Assembly: GCF_009932475.1 (NCBI RefSeq)
Contig: NZ_BJOV01000005.1
Location: 1,302,001 to 1,366,000 of the forward strand
Direction: 5' to 3'
Length of the DNA stretch: 64,000 nucleotides
From: Gordonia spumicola
GTDB taxonomy: Bacteria > Actinomycetota > Actinomycetes > Mycobacteriales > Mycobacteriaceae
The translations under genes and the position numbers were made by a program. Below the pieces are notes generated by a model. The model worked only from the letters and a program-made list of their open reading frames with translations. It ran no database searches and was not told the DNA's origin. Positions 63,774 through 64,000 of the stretch are shown in pieces. Positions within the stretch are counted from its first letter, which is position 1, and each line of letters begins with the position of its first letter.

Positions 63774-64000
63774 CTATCGACGGCTCGCATCGGGCAGTCG
63801 CGGCCCGCACGGGACGCCCGGCAGCGTCGTCGCCTCGAAGTGCCACCACTCGTTGTCGTACGTGCGACACAACCCGAACCGGTAGCCGTTGCGTTCGAGC
63901 CAGGCCGCCCCGGCGCGCGGACCGACGTCGATCGCGTCCCCCGCGACGTGGGTGGACCGAGACGGCGGAAGCACCCACCTGCTCGCCGCACCCGGGCTTC
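63774..64000 (-). CDS. D-alanyl-D-alanine carboxypeptidase, VanY/M15 family (N-terminal part outside window)
   Basis: Only the last ~75 codons are present and the frame is open at the right edge. STHVAGDAIDVG is the zinc-ligand motif S-x-H-x-x-G-x-A-x-D, and NEWWHFE carries the catalytic Glu and the third ligand His. The family trims D-Ala from peptidoglycan stem peptides outside the membrane. Confidence 0.88.
   Translation of the reverse strand, partial: SPGAASRWVLPPSRSTHVAGDAIDVGPRAGAAWLERNGYRFGLCRTYDNEWWHFEATTLPGVPCGPRLPDASRR

Overview
The window is about two-thirds G+C, densely coded on both strands, and reads as a mycolic-acid actinobacterium (order Mycobacteriales). Evidence for this is GarA with its phospho-acceptor ETTSVF motif, SecA2, GuaB1, a PIG-L family deacetylase, LpqN-like and META lipoproteins, a DUF222/HNH (13E12-type) protein, and a backbone that follows the order known from Mycobacterium tuberculosis Rv1846c to Rv1821 (blaI - M56 - guaB1 - two CNNM proteins - glcB - Rv1836c-like ... 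gcvP - merR - BFN nuclease - merR - garA - gcvH - pgsA2 - secA2). Gordonia or a close relative is my best guess; the genus is an inference.

Layout. 1-9569: end of a PIG-L deacetylase, then a minus-strand operon of a thioesterase and recC-recB-recD with overlapping stops and starts. 9630-12535: acetyltransferase, type II NADH dehydrogenase, an intergenic stretch full of palindromes, a PaaI-type thioesterase. 12664-24248: the blaI to Rv1836c-like part of the conserved locus plus a DUF4236 protein. 24269-30877: an accessory sulfur-scavenging operon (SfnG, two DszC/SfnB-type flavoenzymes, an SsuD-type monooxygenase, flavin reductase, a small unknown protein) behind a regulatory region with a long inverted repeat. 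30886-41262: gcvP with a tandem glycine riboswitch, then the secA2-pgsA2-gcvH-garA-merR-BFN-merR block. 41361-52039: META lipoprotein, polyphosphate kinase 2, pyruvyl transferase, DUF503, two MFS transporters, VOC protein, LpqN-like lipoprotein, Tex, a CaiB-type CoA transferase. 52114-55806: DUF222/HNH protein followed by a small graveyard: a 5' scrap of hsdM, a deleted IS1380-type transposase, and an apparently intact IS110-family element inserted in it. 55807-64000: alcohol dehydrogenase, a FadR-type regulator with an orphan ABC ATPase, a leucine leader peptide and leuA, MarR plus MFS exporter, a glutathionyl-hydroquinone-reductase-like protein, an unknown protein and the edge of a D,D-carboxypeptidase.

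How the parts work together. The glycine cleavage genes are split: gcvP is controlled by a glycine riboswitch, gcvH lies beside garA, whose product is known to steer 2-oxoglutarate and glutamate flux. The sulfur operon should release sulfite from sulfones and sulfonates using reduced flavin made by its own reductase. leuA appears to be controlled by ribosome-mediated attenuation rather than by a full-length allosteric domain.

The most interesting item is the IS110 element. Its exact ends can be read from the broken IS1380 reading frame, which is restored in frame when the element is removed at a 2-bp AT core. It has a long non-coding left end (about 280 bp) and a short right end, the arrangement of IS110 elements that carry a bridge RNA. 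No CRISPR array, rRNA or tRNA gene was noticed by eye.
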